Assembly (NCBI GenBank): GCA_002491195.1 | Contig: DKVL01000071.1 | Location: 27,504 to 91,503, forward strand | DNA: 64,000 nt | DNA from: Lachnospiraceae bacterium UBA7179 | GTDB lineage: Bacteria; Bacillota; Clostridia; Lachnospirales; Lachnospiraceae | Direction of reading: 5' to 3' | Shown here: piece by piece, positions 1 to 7,721 of the stretch | Layout: each line of letters begins with the position of its first letter | Numbering within the stretch: the first letter of the stretch is position 1 | Translations under genes and position numbers: made by a program | Notes under the pieces: model-generated | The model's input: the letters and a program-made list of their open reading frames with translations, nothing else | Told to the model about the DNA's origin: nothing | The model's database searches: none

Positions 1-1925
1 ATGATCTGCATATGGTAACAGACGATGGAAAATACCAGTATCGGTTTACCTATACGGATGGCGGACTGCTGCTGTTTGATGCGGAGAACTCCTCAGACAT
101 ACTCCAGGCCAATGAAAAGGGAAATATGGTTGCTCCGCTTAAGGACGGTTCTATATTTTTCAAGAACAGCATATCCACAGTATTGCACGATGCAGAGGAA
201 ATGTCACAATCCATCAATCAGGAACTGGCGAATGGTGCGACAATGACTGTCGGGGAGCTTCAGGACAGACAGGTATCGCTGTCAGAACTGCAAAAGCAGC
301 TGACAATGGGAGAGATGAAAACGCAAAGGCAGCTGGAAAAGGTGAACGAACTGCAGCTGACACAGGAAGAATCAGCCGCTCTGAAAGCCAGGCTGCAGGA
401 ACTTCTGCAAGAGTCAGAATCGGCTATGCAGCAGCTCGAGAAAGATCTTGCTGCCTGTCAATCCGTGATGGATGCCTCGGAGAATGCCCAGACTGCATAC
501 AACACAATCGAACAGTGGGCGCAGGCGTTCTGTGACCGCGATGGTGTTGCTATCGTAAAACTGGCCGCAGAACAAGCGCAGCAGGATCTCGTAAACAGAG
601 ATCTGTTGCAGCAGGGATTTGACGGTGAGAAAGATTATGTCTCGTTCGGATGGTCGAGTCCGTGGCCGTGGGGCGGAAATTATGATGAGGATACATTGGC
701 GGACAATTACCGTATTATCAATGTTACAGACCGTTATGCAGAGATTTTGTACTATGCATGGGTATCTGATCCGCATGTCACGGTCTGGAGAGAGCAGCTT
801 ACCTTTATGACAACAAATGACAATTGTTTCATTACCTCGGAAACGTTGCAATACATGGACTATATTTGTACCGCCGAGGAGTTTTGGCTGGCCTATCCTG
901 ATGGCATCACAGGAACGATGATGGACTATTCCTATAATGGAGCCGGGGAAGCGCTGAATGATCATGCAAAAAACAACAGGGATTCCCAAGGGTACAATCA
1001 ACTTTTCGAGCCTGACTCAGCAGCCGTGTACCTGCTTAATATACTGAATAATCCCAACAAGGTAGGAACGCAGGTAACAAAGTCTGAAAACGATGAAAAT
1101 ACTTGTACTGTGACCTTTGAATTTTATGAGGATGGAAGTTCTGTCAGCGTGCAGATGGTACAGCCCTACGGTTCCGATGGCATCTGGATCCCCTATTCCG
1201 ATCCTTTTGATGTTTCAGAAGCCGCTGACACAGCATCCATAGCTCCTTATATGATCACGACACAGAATATGGATTATACAATAGCCGCAGACGCAAAACA
1301 GCTAGAAGCGCTGTTTCCATCCCACCATGGATCAATGCCGAATGTATCTTTTCCCTACAGTGTGGATCTAAACGGGGACGGTGTGGAAGAGATGCTCGAT
1401 TTTATTGATTTAGGCTACAGTGGCGGAGACGGCGGATATGCATTGACCGTCACTGATACCAAGACCGGAGAAAAGATTCCCCTGCCCGACGGTTACACGG
1501 AGGAGAACGGCTTTCCGATCCGCACTTTTTATTCCATGCAGCAGGGGGAGGAGGATTGTCTGCTGATACAGCTTGGAGAAGAAAAAAGATGCCAGACTGT
1601 GGCGACAATCATGCTGAACCCGCTATACGGGATCTATGAGCGAAAGGGCCTGTATCCTGAATTTAAGAGAGCTATTCCGGAGCATGCCGGTGAGATTTAT
1701 CGGGGAGATGCCTTGAGCGGATGTAATATTGTTACTTATGATAATGGTGAGAATGGAGAAACTCCGGTTATTTTATTAAAAACATATGTTTCTGGTTTCC
1801 TGGGACATATGGATACATTAGGTTATGTCATCACAGAGTTGAGGCTTCAGGAAGATAACACATGGTCTTCCAGACATTACTTCCTGATGGACAGCTGCGG
1901 TATGGTTGACACACCCATATTTTAG
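1..1925 (+). CDS. 5'-truncated large protein with coiled coil; possible ectodomain of an M56/BlaR1-like protein
   Basis: The frame is open from the first complete codon (base 3) to the TAG at 1925, with no ribosome binding site before the first ATG at 12, so the gene almost certainly begins outside the window. The visible 640 residues hold a short beta-rich start, a glutamine/glutamate-rich coiled coil (roughly residues 65-160), an NTF2-like-looking region with the aromatic run SFGWSSPWPWGG near residue 215, and a C-terminal part with a calcium-loop-like DLNGDGVEE near residue 455. No transmembrane segment is visible in this part. From memory, the middle region resembles the extracellular C-terminal part of large Lachnospiraceae M56 (BlaR1-type) metallopeptidases, but the peptidase itself is not in view, so this is a weak inference. 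The next gene is a lipoprotein 57 bases downstream. Confidence 0.75.
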   Translation, partial: DLHMVTDDGKYQYRFTYTDGGLLLFDAENSSDILQANEKGNMVAPLKDGSIFFKNSISTVLHDAEEMSQSINQELANGATMTVGELQDRQVSLSELQKQLTMGEMKTQRQLEKVNELQLTQEESAALKARLQELLQESESAMQQLEKDLAACQSVMDASENAQTAYNTIEQWAQAFCDRDGVAIVKLAAEQAQQDLVNRDLLQQGFDGEKDYVSFGWSSPWPWGGNYDEDTLADNYRIINVTDRYAEILYYAWVSDPHVTVWREQLTFMTTNDNCFITSETLQYMDYICTAEEFWLAYPDGITGTMMDYSYNGAGEALNDHAKNNRDSQGYNQLFEPDSAAVYLLNILNNPNKVGTQVTKSENDENTCTVTFEFYEDGSSVSVQMVQPYGSDGIWIPYSDPFDVSEAADTASIAPYMITTQNMDYTIAADAKQLEALFPSHHGSMPNVSFPYSVDLNGDGVEEMLDFIDLGYSGGDGGYALTVTDTKTGEKIPLPDGYTEENGFPIRTFYSMQQGEEDCLLIQLGEEKRCQTVATIMLNPLYGIYERKGLYPEFKRAIPEHAGEIYRGDALSGCNIVTYDNGENGETPVILLKTYVSGFLGHMDTLGYVITELRLQEDNTWSSRHYFLMDSCGMVDTPIF

Positions 1926-1982
1926 TGATAGACTGATTAAATCAGTAGATGAATAAAATATTCTTAAAAAGAGAGCTTAATA

Positions 1983-2531
1983 ATGAAGAAAATGGTGCAT
2001 GTAAGTTTATTTATGACAGCCGTCACAATGATGATGTTTATGATGGCGGCCTGCGGATCAAAAGATAAGGAAACGCTTACGGTTGATCTTTCAGAACTCG
2101 GAACTACTTTTGCGGAAGATGCAGAATTTACAGATGCGACGAATGCAGGGGCTGCAGATGCCAGTGAACCAACGGATTCCGCAGAGAGTATGACGGTTGA
2201 TGAGTGGGTTCATTCTGAGGAAGCGGTTACATTTGTGAAGGCATTTAACAATGTATACGGCGAACAGGGCATAACGATGGAATTAGCGGCTGAAAATGGC
2301 ACATTAACGATGATCCTGATTTATTCGGAAGAGGCGCTCGGGGCAGAAAATGCAGAGCTGACAGATGAGCAGAAAGAAGAAGTACACGCATCGATGATGC
2401 AGCAGTATGACAAGTTCAAAGACCAGCTTGTATCCAGCGGGAATGTACTGAAAGAAGAAGTTGACGCTTCCGTTATCCATGTTGTATATAAGACAAGCAG
2501 CGGTACGGAATTGTTCAGTCAGGATATATAA
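1983..2531 (+). CDS. Small secreted lipoprotein, DUF4854-like
   Basis: The 182-residue product starts with a classical lipoprotein signal: MKK, a methionine-rich hydrophobic stretch and the lipobox MAAC with the acceptor Cys near residue 24. A Ser/Thr/Glu/Ala-rich linker follows, then a compact C-terminal domain (about residues 70-182) of the kind seen in DUF4854 lipoproteins of clostridia, containing the segments ITMELAAENGTLTM and VIHVVYKTSSGTELFS. It should be anchored on the outer face of the membrane; its function is unknown. It may be co-transcribed with the neighbouring YdcF gene, whose ribosome binding site begins at this gene's stop codon. Confidence 0.85.
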   Translation: MKKMVHVSLFMTAVTMMMFMMAACGSKDKETLTVDLSELGTTFAEDAEFTDATNAGAADASEPTDSAESMTVDEWVHSEEAVTFVKAFNNVYGEQGITMELAAENGTLTMILIYSEEALGAENAELTDEQKEEVHASMMQQYDKFKDQLVSSGNVLKEEVDASVIHVVYKTSSGTELFSQDI

Positions 2532-2545
2532 GGGAGGAGAACCCG

Positions 2546-3319
2546 TTGAAACTGTTTCATATGATGATCAGGCTGATCTTGTTCTTGATCGGCGCAATTG
2601 GATGTACATGTTTTATCGTTCCCTTTCTGACAAGGCGTATCCTCAATATTGGGAATTTAAGCGGATTTTGTGTCTGTGTCTTTTTGGTGCTGTATGCTTT
2701 ATTTATGCCACGGATTCACCGATGGATACAGCTTTTCTGGCAGAAGACAGCCGGCAAAATTATTTTGAGTATCATCGCTGTCGGTCTGGCTGCAGCGTTG
2801 GTGTTGATTGTTGTAATGACTTTTCTGATGATCAGGGCGGCATGTAACAAACCCTCTGAAAATGCTACTGTGATCGTACTTGGGTGCAAAGTCTATGGCG
2901 AGCGCCCAAGCATTACCTTGGAGGAACGTCTAAGAGCAGCTATCAACTATTTAAATGACAATCCGGAATCGGCCTGTATCGTGTCCGGAGGACAGGGTGC
3001 AGACGAGACAATTTCTGAGGCACAGTGTATGTATCTCTATCTGATCAATAACGGAATCGCCCCAGAGCGGATTTATCAGGAAGACCAATCTACCACAACG
3101 CGGGAAAACCTTGCTTTTTCCTATGAGATTATAAAGGAGCAGGGACTTAATGACAAGATTGCGATTGCTACCAACAATTTTCATGAATACAGGGCTGGAA
3201 AGATCGCGGACAGTATTGGCCTGGAATATGGCGCCGTCCCCGGAAATACGGCATTGTGGCTTTTGCCGACATACTATGCAAGAGAGCTGTTTGCAATATT
3301 ATATGAATGGGTTTTTTAG
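2546..3319 (+). CDS. YdcF/SanA family (DUF218) membrane protein
   Basis: The 257-residue protein has three hydrophobic segments (about residues 8-30, 38-53 and 70-95) followed by a DUF218 domain. Family hallmarks visible are VLGCKVYGERPS, EERLRAA, a glycine-rich VSGGQGADE and the STTTREN segment. Members (ElyC, SanA, YdcF) are linked to envelope biogenesis or small-molecule binding; no reaction can be assigned here. The chosen start is TTG at 2546, because AGGGAGGA at 2531-2538 is at ideal distance and no ATG offers as good a site. The gene lies 14 bases after the preceding lipoprotein stop codon and probably shares its transcript. Confidence 0.88.
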   Translation: MKLFHMMIRLILFLIGAIGCTCFIVPFLTRRILNIGNLSGFCVCVFLVLYALFMPRIHRWIQLFWQKTAGKIILSIIAVGLAAALVLIVVMTFLMIRAACNKPSENATVIVLGCKVYGERPSITLEERLRAAINYLNDNPESACIVSGGQGADETISEAQCMYLYLINNGIAPERIYQEDQSTTTRENLAFSYEIIKEQGLNDKIAIATNNFHEYRAGKIADSIGLEYGAVPGNTALWLLPTYYARELFAILYEWVF

Positions 3320-3346
3320 ATTTATGGTGTTTTTTTCCTCAAAGTG

Positions 3347-3355
3347 TGCTACAAT
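3347..3355 (+). promoter_or_regulatory. Possible extended -10 promoter for the HdeD-like gene
   Basis: TGC followed directly by TACAAT gives an extended -10 element 39 bases upstream of the next start codon. No good -35 element is present, so the call rests on the -10 alone. Confidence 0.4.
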
Positions 3356-3393
3356 ACTTCTGATAGGAATATTTTAGGAGGTATTGATCATCT

Positions 3394-3972
3394 ATGAAAT
3401 CAATCATACAGGATATGAAACAGAATTATTTTGTCAATGCGGTTATTATGGTGGTTATAGGGCTTGTTCTGGTAATATGGCCGCACATTCTTGGTGTCAT
3501 GTTGTGCTATCTGCTCGGCGGTGCGCTGATCGTGATGGGATTGATCCAGCTGGTCGGTTTTCTGCGTGGGGAGAGGATTGGATTTTACAACAAATTCAGT
3601 ATGTTGATGGGAATTGTTCTGATTCTTCTTGGTATCTGGATCTGCACACAGCCGCATATTGTGTTATCGATTATTCCGGTTGTTGTGGGCATTATTGTGG
3701 TTCTGCATGGTCTGATGGACATTCAGTACACACTGGATATCAAAAAAACCGGCAACACGAAATGGTGGATTGCGCTGTTGTTTGCGATCCTTACACTTGT
3801 GGTTGGTTTATTGCTGGTATTCAATCCATTTACAGCATATGAGATCTCAATGATCCTGCTTGGTGTTGCTATGCTTTATGACGGTGGATCGGATCTGGTG
3901 TTGTTAATCTTTTCTTATCTGTCCCAGAGGGATACGGACAAAAGAGTTCGTGAATTTAAAGGCAGCAAATAG
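3394..3972 (+). CDS. HdeD-like DUF308 membrane protein
   Basis: The 192-residue protein is almost entirely hydrophobic, with about six membrane segments arranged as repeated pairs typical of DUF308/HdeD proteins. Recurrent motifs are a glycine-rich GLVLVIWP, LLGGALIVMGLIQL and the later LLGVAMLYDGGSDL. The family is associated with stress and acid tolerance in some bacteria, but no biochemical role is established. The start at 3394 is supported by AGGAGG at 3376-3381. It is followed by a strong hairpin shared with the convergent lipoprotein gene. Confidence 0.9.
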   Translation: MKSIIQDMKQNYFVNAVIMVVIGLVLVIWPHILGVMLCYLLGGALIVMGLIQLVGFLRGERIGFYNKFSMLMGIVLILLGIWICTQPHIVLSIIPVVVGIIVVLHGLMDIQYTLDIKKTGNTKWWIALLFAILTLVVGLLLVFNPFTAYEISMILLGVAMLYDGGSDLVLLIFSYLSQRDTDKRVREFKGSK

Positions 3973-4004
3973 AGTTGCCAGACAGTGGATCTATAGAAAA
4001 AGTA

Positions 4005-4040
4005 AGACGGCTTCCGAAATTCATTCTTCGGAAGCCGTCT
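4005..4040. terminator. Bidirectional intrinsic terminator overlapping a coding 3' end
   Basis: AGACGGCTTCCGAA at 4005-4018 pairs perfectly with TTCGGAAGCCGTCT at 4027-4040 across an 8-base loop. On the minus strand the stem is followed by TTACTTTTTC, a good U-tract; on the plus strand by CATTTTCTTC. The right arm encodes the last residues of the leftward lipoprotein, so stop codon and terminator overlap. Confidence 0.85.
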
Positions 4041-4611
4041 CATTTTCTTCATCGTCACTGTCCTTATCACCTGAAAGCCATTTGTCAAGAATATGCTCAT
4101 CGTTTGAAATCTCCTGAACTGTGACATGATCATTTTCTGGAATTTTTTCTCCTTTGAGAAGCATACCAATACACTTGACTGCCTCCATAGAGTTCATATA
4201 GTGCTGATATGCTGCATCTGCGTAATTCTGGTCAAATTCTTCTGATTCATACGCCGTATGATAATAAGACACCGCAGTCGTCATATCCACACTGGCCTGC
4301 TCTGCCAATCCTGGAATACTTTCGTACTGATCGGGGGTCTGTTCCCTGGAAAGTCTGGCAAATTCTGCAAACTCTGTATCCATACTGTCCAATATTTCTA
4401 AAAGTTCGTCTGCGGATTCTTTTTTATTGACATCGAGACTGTTAATTTGCTCATCTGCTTCTTGTATATAATCCTTAAAATCAGCAACGGAGGAAGAAAA
4501 AACAGCGAGCGCTTTTTCCTCTTCGCTTGTATTTCCACAGCCGGACAGGCTGAGTGCACCAAGCAGGGCAGCAGCCAGCAGCATCTTTTTATCGCTGAAA
4601 CATTTGTTCAT
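4021..4611 (-). CDS. Hypothetical lipoprotein
   Basis: The 196-residue product begins with a lysine-containing N-terminus, a short hydrophobic stretch and the lipobox LSGC, followed by a Glu-rich, mainly helical domain (SVADFKDYIQEADEQINSL and similar) and an acidic tail ending DEENETASEE. It is predicted to be an exported, lipid-anchored protein of unknown function. The start was placed at 4611 rather than at the upstream ATG (4665), because AAAGGA lies about 10 bases before it and the signal peptide then starts correctly. The gene is convergent with the HdeD-like gene and monocistronic. Confidence 0.82.
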   Translation of the reverse strand: MNKCFSDKKMLLAAALLGALSLSGCGNTSEEEKALAVFSSSVADFKDYIQEADEQINSLDVNKKESADELLEILDSMDTEFAEFARLSREQTPDQYESIPGLAEQASVDMTTAVSYYHTAYESEEFDQNYADAAYQHYMNSMEAVKCIGMLLKGEKIPENDHVTVQEISNDEHILDKWLSGDKDSDDEENETASEE

Positions 4612-4650
4612 TTTTTGAAATTCCTTTGCATGATTCGTTCTTAGTAACTT

Positions 4651-4678
4651 ATTATACTTTATCATACTATATGTGCAA
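4651..4678 (-). promoter_or_regulatory. Promoter of the leftward lipoprotein gene
   Basis: On the minus strand TTGCAC (4673-4678) and TATAAT (4651-4656) are separated by 16 bases. The -10 lies about 40 bases upstream of the start codon at 4611. Confidence 0.6.
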
Positions 4679-4781
4679 AATCAACTTTTTTGTCATGTTT
4701 TGCGCACTACTTCCACACTGTTACTGTTTAGGTTACTTTTTACAACCCTGCATCAGCCTCAAAATTTATTTGAAATAATAG

Positions 4782-4810
4782 TTTACTTAATCTGCAATTT
4801 TATGTATAAT
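4782..4810 (+). promoter_or_regulatory. Promoter of the ilv operon
   Basis: TTTACT (4782-4787), a 17-base spacer and a perfect TATAAT (4805-4810) stand in AT-rich DNA. Transcription should start near 4817, leaving a leader of only about 60 bases, too short for a T-box or a leader-peptide attenuator. Confidence 0.65.
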
Positions 4811-4878
4811 TATATATGTTTTTGTTATTAAGAATTTATTTTATAAAAACATAGCAAATCAGATTTGAAAGGATAAGA

Positions 4879-6507
4879 GTGAACATCATGATCGGTGCTG
4901 ACGCAATCGTAAAATGTCTCGAGAATGAGGGTGTTACGACGGTATATGGTTATCCCGGCGTAGCGATCTGCCCATTTTATAACAGTATTCTCGACTCAAC
5001 AATCAGGACAATATTAGTTAGAACAGAGCAGAATGCTGCACATGCAGCGAGCGGAGAAGCCCGAGTCACCGGTAACGTGGGAGTGTGTGCCGTCACAAGC
5101 GGACCGGGTGCTACCAATCTGATCACAGGTATCGCGACCGCCTTTGCTGACAGTATTCCTATGGTATGTATCTCAGGACAGGTAAAAAGTGAGCTGATCG
5201 GCAGCGATGTATTTCAGGAGGCGGATATCACAGGCGCCGTGGAATCGTTTGTCAAGTACAGTTATCTGATCAAAAATGTAGACGATATCCCGCGCATTTT
5301 CAAGGAAGCATTCCATATTGCCAATACCGGCAGAAAAGGACCTGTGCTGATCGATGTTCCCATTGATATACAGAACGCTCCTGTTAAGAATTTTAAATAT
5401 CCCGAAACTGTAAATATCCGTGCTTACAAACCGACCGTAAAGGGGAACGCCGTACAGATTAAGAAGGTTGTGAAAGAGCTTGAGAAGGCAAAGAGACCAA
5501 TTATCTGTGCTGGCGGCGGTGTTCATCTGAGTGAGGCTGTCCCCCAACTGCGCGCGTTTGCAGATCAATATCGGATTCCGGTAGTGTCTACGATGATGGG
5601 AATCGGTGTTATGCGCACCGAAGATTCGATGTATTTTGGAATGGTTGGAAACAACGGCAAGGCATATGCAAACCGTGCCATGAACGAATCGGATCTTCTG
5701 ATCATGGTCGGGGCAAGAGTTGCCGACAGGGCTGTGAGCCAGCCTGACCTGATCACTACAAATAAAGTACTGATCCATATCGATGTCGATCCCGCAGAGA
5801 TTGGTAAAAATGTTGGTCCTTCGATCCCGCTTGTCGGTGATGCGAGACATATCTTTGAGGATATCATGAAAGAGGATTTTACCTGCGAACATGAAGAGTG
5901 GATCACGACACTGGAAGGCTACCGTGAGACAATGATTCAAAAGCGGAATCCGAATCCCGACTATGTCGATCCCGCAGCGTTTATTACAATGCTTTCCAAT
6001 GAGATGAAAGACGACGCGGTGTATGTTGCTGATGTTGGACAGAACCAGATCTGGAGCTGCAATTATCATATCGTGAAAAACGGACGTTTTCTTACATCCG
6101 GCGGAATGGGAACGATGGGCTATTCGATCCCTGCAGCTATGGGTGCAAAGCGCGGTGATATGGGCAGACAGGTAGTCGCAGTCTGCGGTGACGGTTCATT
6201 CCAGATGTCCATGATGGAGCTTGCGACGATCATGCAGCACCACATCCCGGTAAAGATCATTGTGATCAAGAATAACTACCTTGGCATGGTGCGCGAATTC
6301 CAGCACTATACCTACAAAGACAATTATTCGGTTGTCGATATCAAGGATGGCACGCCCAATCTTGAAAAACTTGCAGCCGCGTACGATATTCCGTTTATCC
6401 GGGTGGAAAATATGTCACATGCGCAGGAAAAAATCAGGGAGTTTCTGGCTGAGGACAACACGATGCTCATGGAATGTCTCGTAGATCCTATGGATTTGGT
6501 AAAATAG
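4879..6507 (+). CDS. ilvB: Acetolactate synthase large (catalytic) subunit
   Basis: The 542-residue enzyme is a thiamine-diphosphate-dependent acetohydroxyacid synthase, condensing two pyruvates (or pyruvate and 2-ketobutyrate) in valine/leucine/isoleucine synthesis. The N-terminal domain carries the catalytic Glu50 in RTEQNAAHAA and the conserved TSGPGATNLITG; the C-terminal domain has the ThDP motif starting GDGSFQ (about 437) and ending KNNYLGM. Two departures from textbook biosynthetic enzymes are visible: the GMVRQWQ motif reads GMVREFQ (Trp to Phe), and RFDDR reads RVADR. The GTG start at 4879 has GAAAGGA at about 5 bases; ATG 4888 is an alternative. Location before two regulatory subunit genes and ilvC confirms the anabolic role. 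Confidence 0.93.
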   Translation: MNIMIGADAIVKCLENEGVTTVYGYPGVAICPFYNSILDSTIRTILVRTEQNAAHAASGEARVTGNVGVCAVTSGPGATNLITGIATAFADSIPMVCISGQVKSELIGSDVFQEADITGAVESFVKYSYLIKNVDDIPRIFKEAFHIANTGRKGPVLIDVPIDIQNAPVKNFKYPETVNIRAYKPTVKGNAVQIKKVVKELEKAKRPIICAGGGVHLSEAVPQLRAFADQYRIPVVSTMMGIGVMRTEDSMYFGMVGNNGKAYANRAMNESDLLIMVGARVADRAVSQPDLITTNKVLIHIDVDPAEIGKNVGPSIPLVGDARHIFEDIMKEDFTCEHEEWITTLEGYRETMIQKRNPNPDYVDPAAFITMLSNEMKDDAVYVADVGQNQIWSCNYHIVKNGRFLTSGGMGTMGYSIPAAMGAKRGDMGRQVVAVCGDGSFQMSMMELATIMQHHIPVKIIVIKNNYLGMVREFQHYTYKDNYSVVDIKDGTPNLEKLAAAYDIPFIRVENMSHAQEKIREFLAEDNTMLMECLVDPMDLVK

Positions 6508-6563
6508 GAGACGGACTGTTTGTGCCGTTTTGGCGGCATGACGGGAAATAATGGAGGATAAAT

Positions 6564-7046
6564 ATGAAAAAAATATATTCCGTATTAGTGGAAAACAGAT
6601 CCGGTGTGCTCTGCAAGGTTTCCGGTCTGTTTTCGAGAAGATGTTTTAATATTGACAGTCTGGCAGTGGGAGAGACAGACGATCCGGCGGTTTCCTGTAT
6701 GACGATCGTAAGCTCTGGAAACCAGCGGACGATCGAGCAGATTGAAAAACAGCTCAACAAAAAGATTGATGTCATCAAGGTCAAAACATTTGACGAGAAG
6801 GATAGTATCAGCAGGGAGCTCATGTTGATCAAGGTCAAATATAACAGAGGCACCCGCCGCGATATCATGGAAATCTGCGAGATCATGAAAGCGGACATTG
6901 TGGACATGTCAAACAACAACATGATCATACAGATCTGCGATATGCCGGAACGGATCAAAGTCATGCTTGATATGCTCAAGTCGATCAGCATTGTAGAAGT
7001 GGCAAGGACAGGGACTCTTGCTTTGCCGAAATGTGTTGACAACTAA
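6564..7046 (+). CDS. ilvN: Acetolactate synthase small (regulatory) subunit, first copy
   Basis: This 160-residue protein has an N-terminal ACT domain (residues 1-75; SVLVENRSGVLCKVSGLFSR, then NIDSLAVGET) and a C-terminal small-subunit domain ending in EVARTGTLALP. Regulatory subunits bind valine and stimulate the large subunit. It is the more divergent of two adjacent paralogs: the second keeps the usual GYNIES where this has CFNIDS. The start at 6564 has GGAGG ten bases before it. It lies 56 bases after ilvB and 80 bases before the second copy. Whether it forms a holoenzyme separately or as a hetero-oligomer with the second copy cannot be told from sequence. Confidence 0.92.
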   Translation: MKKIYSVLVENRSGVLCKVSGLFSRRCFNIDSLAVGETDDPAVSCMTIVSSGNQRTIEQIEKQLNKKIDVIKVKTFDEKDSISRELMLIKVKYNRGTRRDIMEICEIMKADIVDMSNNNMIIQICDMPERIKVMLDMLKSISIVEVARTGTLALPKCVDN

Positions 7047-7126
7047 TATCAGAATTGATAGAATAAAGTTTGGTTATTTATGCAGTCATTTGTATTTTAT
7101 GATCCATTTTAAGGGAGTGTAGCTTT

Positions 7127-7627
7127 ATGCAGAATAGAGTATTTCAGGTTTTGGCGGATAACAATGCCGGCGTGCTGAGCCGCATATCAGGTTTATTCTC
7201 AAGGCGCGGCTATAATATCGAGAGTATTACGGCTGGTGTCACAGCGGATCCGCGGTATAGCCGTATTACGATTGTAACTTCGGGCGACGAGGAAATCCTT
7301 GACCAGATTGAAAAACAGCTTGCGAAACTGGTCGATGTCAGGGATATCCGGGAATTAAAACCGGAAAAAAGTGTTTACAGAGAGCTTTGTCTGATCAAGG
7401 TGAAGTCAACACCGGAAAAACGTCAGGGAGTGATCGCAGTAGCAGATATTTTCCGGGCAAAGATCGTCGATGTCAATGTGGACAGCCTGATTGTTGAGCT
7501 TACAGGTAATCAGTCCAAGATCGAGGCATTTATCGGTCTCCTTCAGGATTATGAGATTCTTGAGATCGCAAGGACAGGCATTGCCGGACTGAGCCGCGGT
7601 ACGGAGGACGTTGTCTTTTTGAAGTAG
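7127..7627 (+). CDS. ilvH: Acetolactate synthase small (regulatory) subunit, second copy
   Basis: The 166-residue protein matches the standard small subunit: an ACT domain with VLADNNAGVLSRISGLFS and GYNIESITAG, followed by the C-terminal domain with REL.LIKVK and EIARTGIAGLSRG. It should confer feedback inhibition by valine on the IlvB catalytic subunit. AGGGAG precedes the ATG at 7127. The aligned positions shared with the preceding gene (GVL, SGLFSRR, DQIEKQL/EQIEKQL, REL.LIKVK, ARTG) show a tandem duplication that has since diverged. ilvC follows 94 bases downstream. Confidence 0.94.
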   Translation: MQNRVFQVLADNNAGVLSRISGLFSRRGYNIESITAGVTADPRYSRITIVTSGDEEILDQIEKQLAKLVDVRDIRELKPEKSVYRELCLIKVKSTPEKRQGVIAVADIFRAKIVDVNVDSLIVELTGNQSKIEAFIGLLQDYEILEIARTGIAGLSRGTEDVVFLK

Positions 7628-7721
7628 CTATTACTTATTATAATTAATATATTTTGGAGGAAAATCCCCTGCTCATCTGGGCAGCCCGCATTTGACTCCA
7701 CAAAACAAGGAGGATTTAAAC

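Noticed and set aside
4811..4878. T-box or leader-peptide attenuator ahead of ilvB
   Set aside because: The leader is about 60 bases, with no T-box core, branched-chain codon run or terminator hairpin.
5173..6069. 298-codon open frame on the minus strand
   Set aside because: Antisense shadow of ilvB without start signals.
7661..7690. Hairpin CTGCTC-ATCT-GGGCAG ahead of ilvC as terminator
   Set aside because: The stem is six pairs with a wobble and has no T-run; ilvC is probably read from the ilvB promoter through it.
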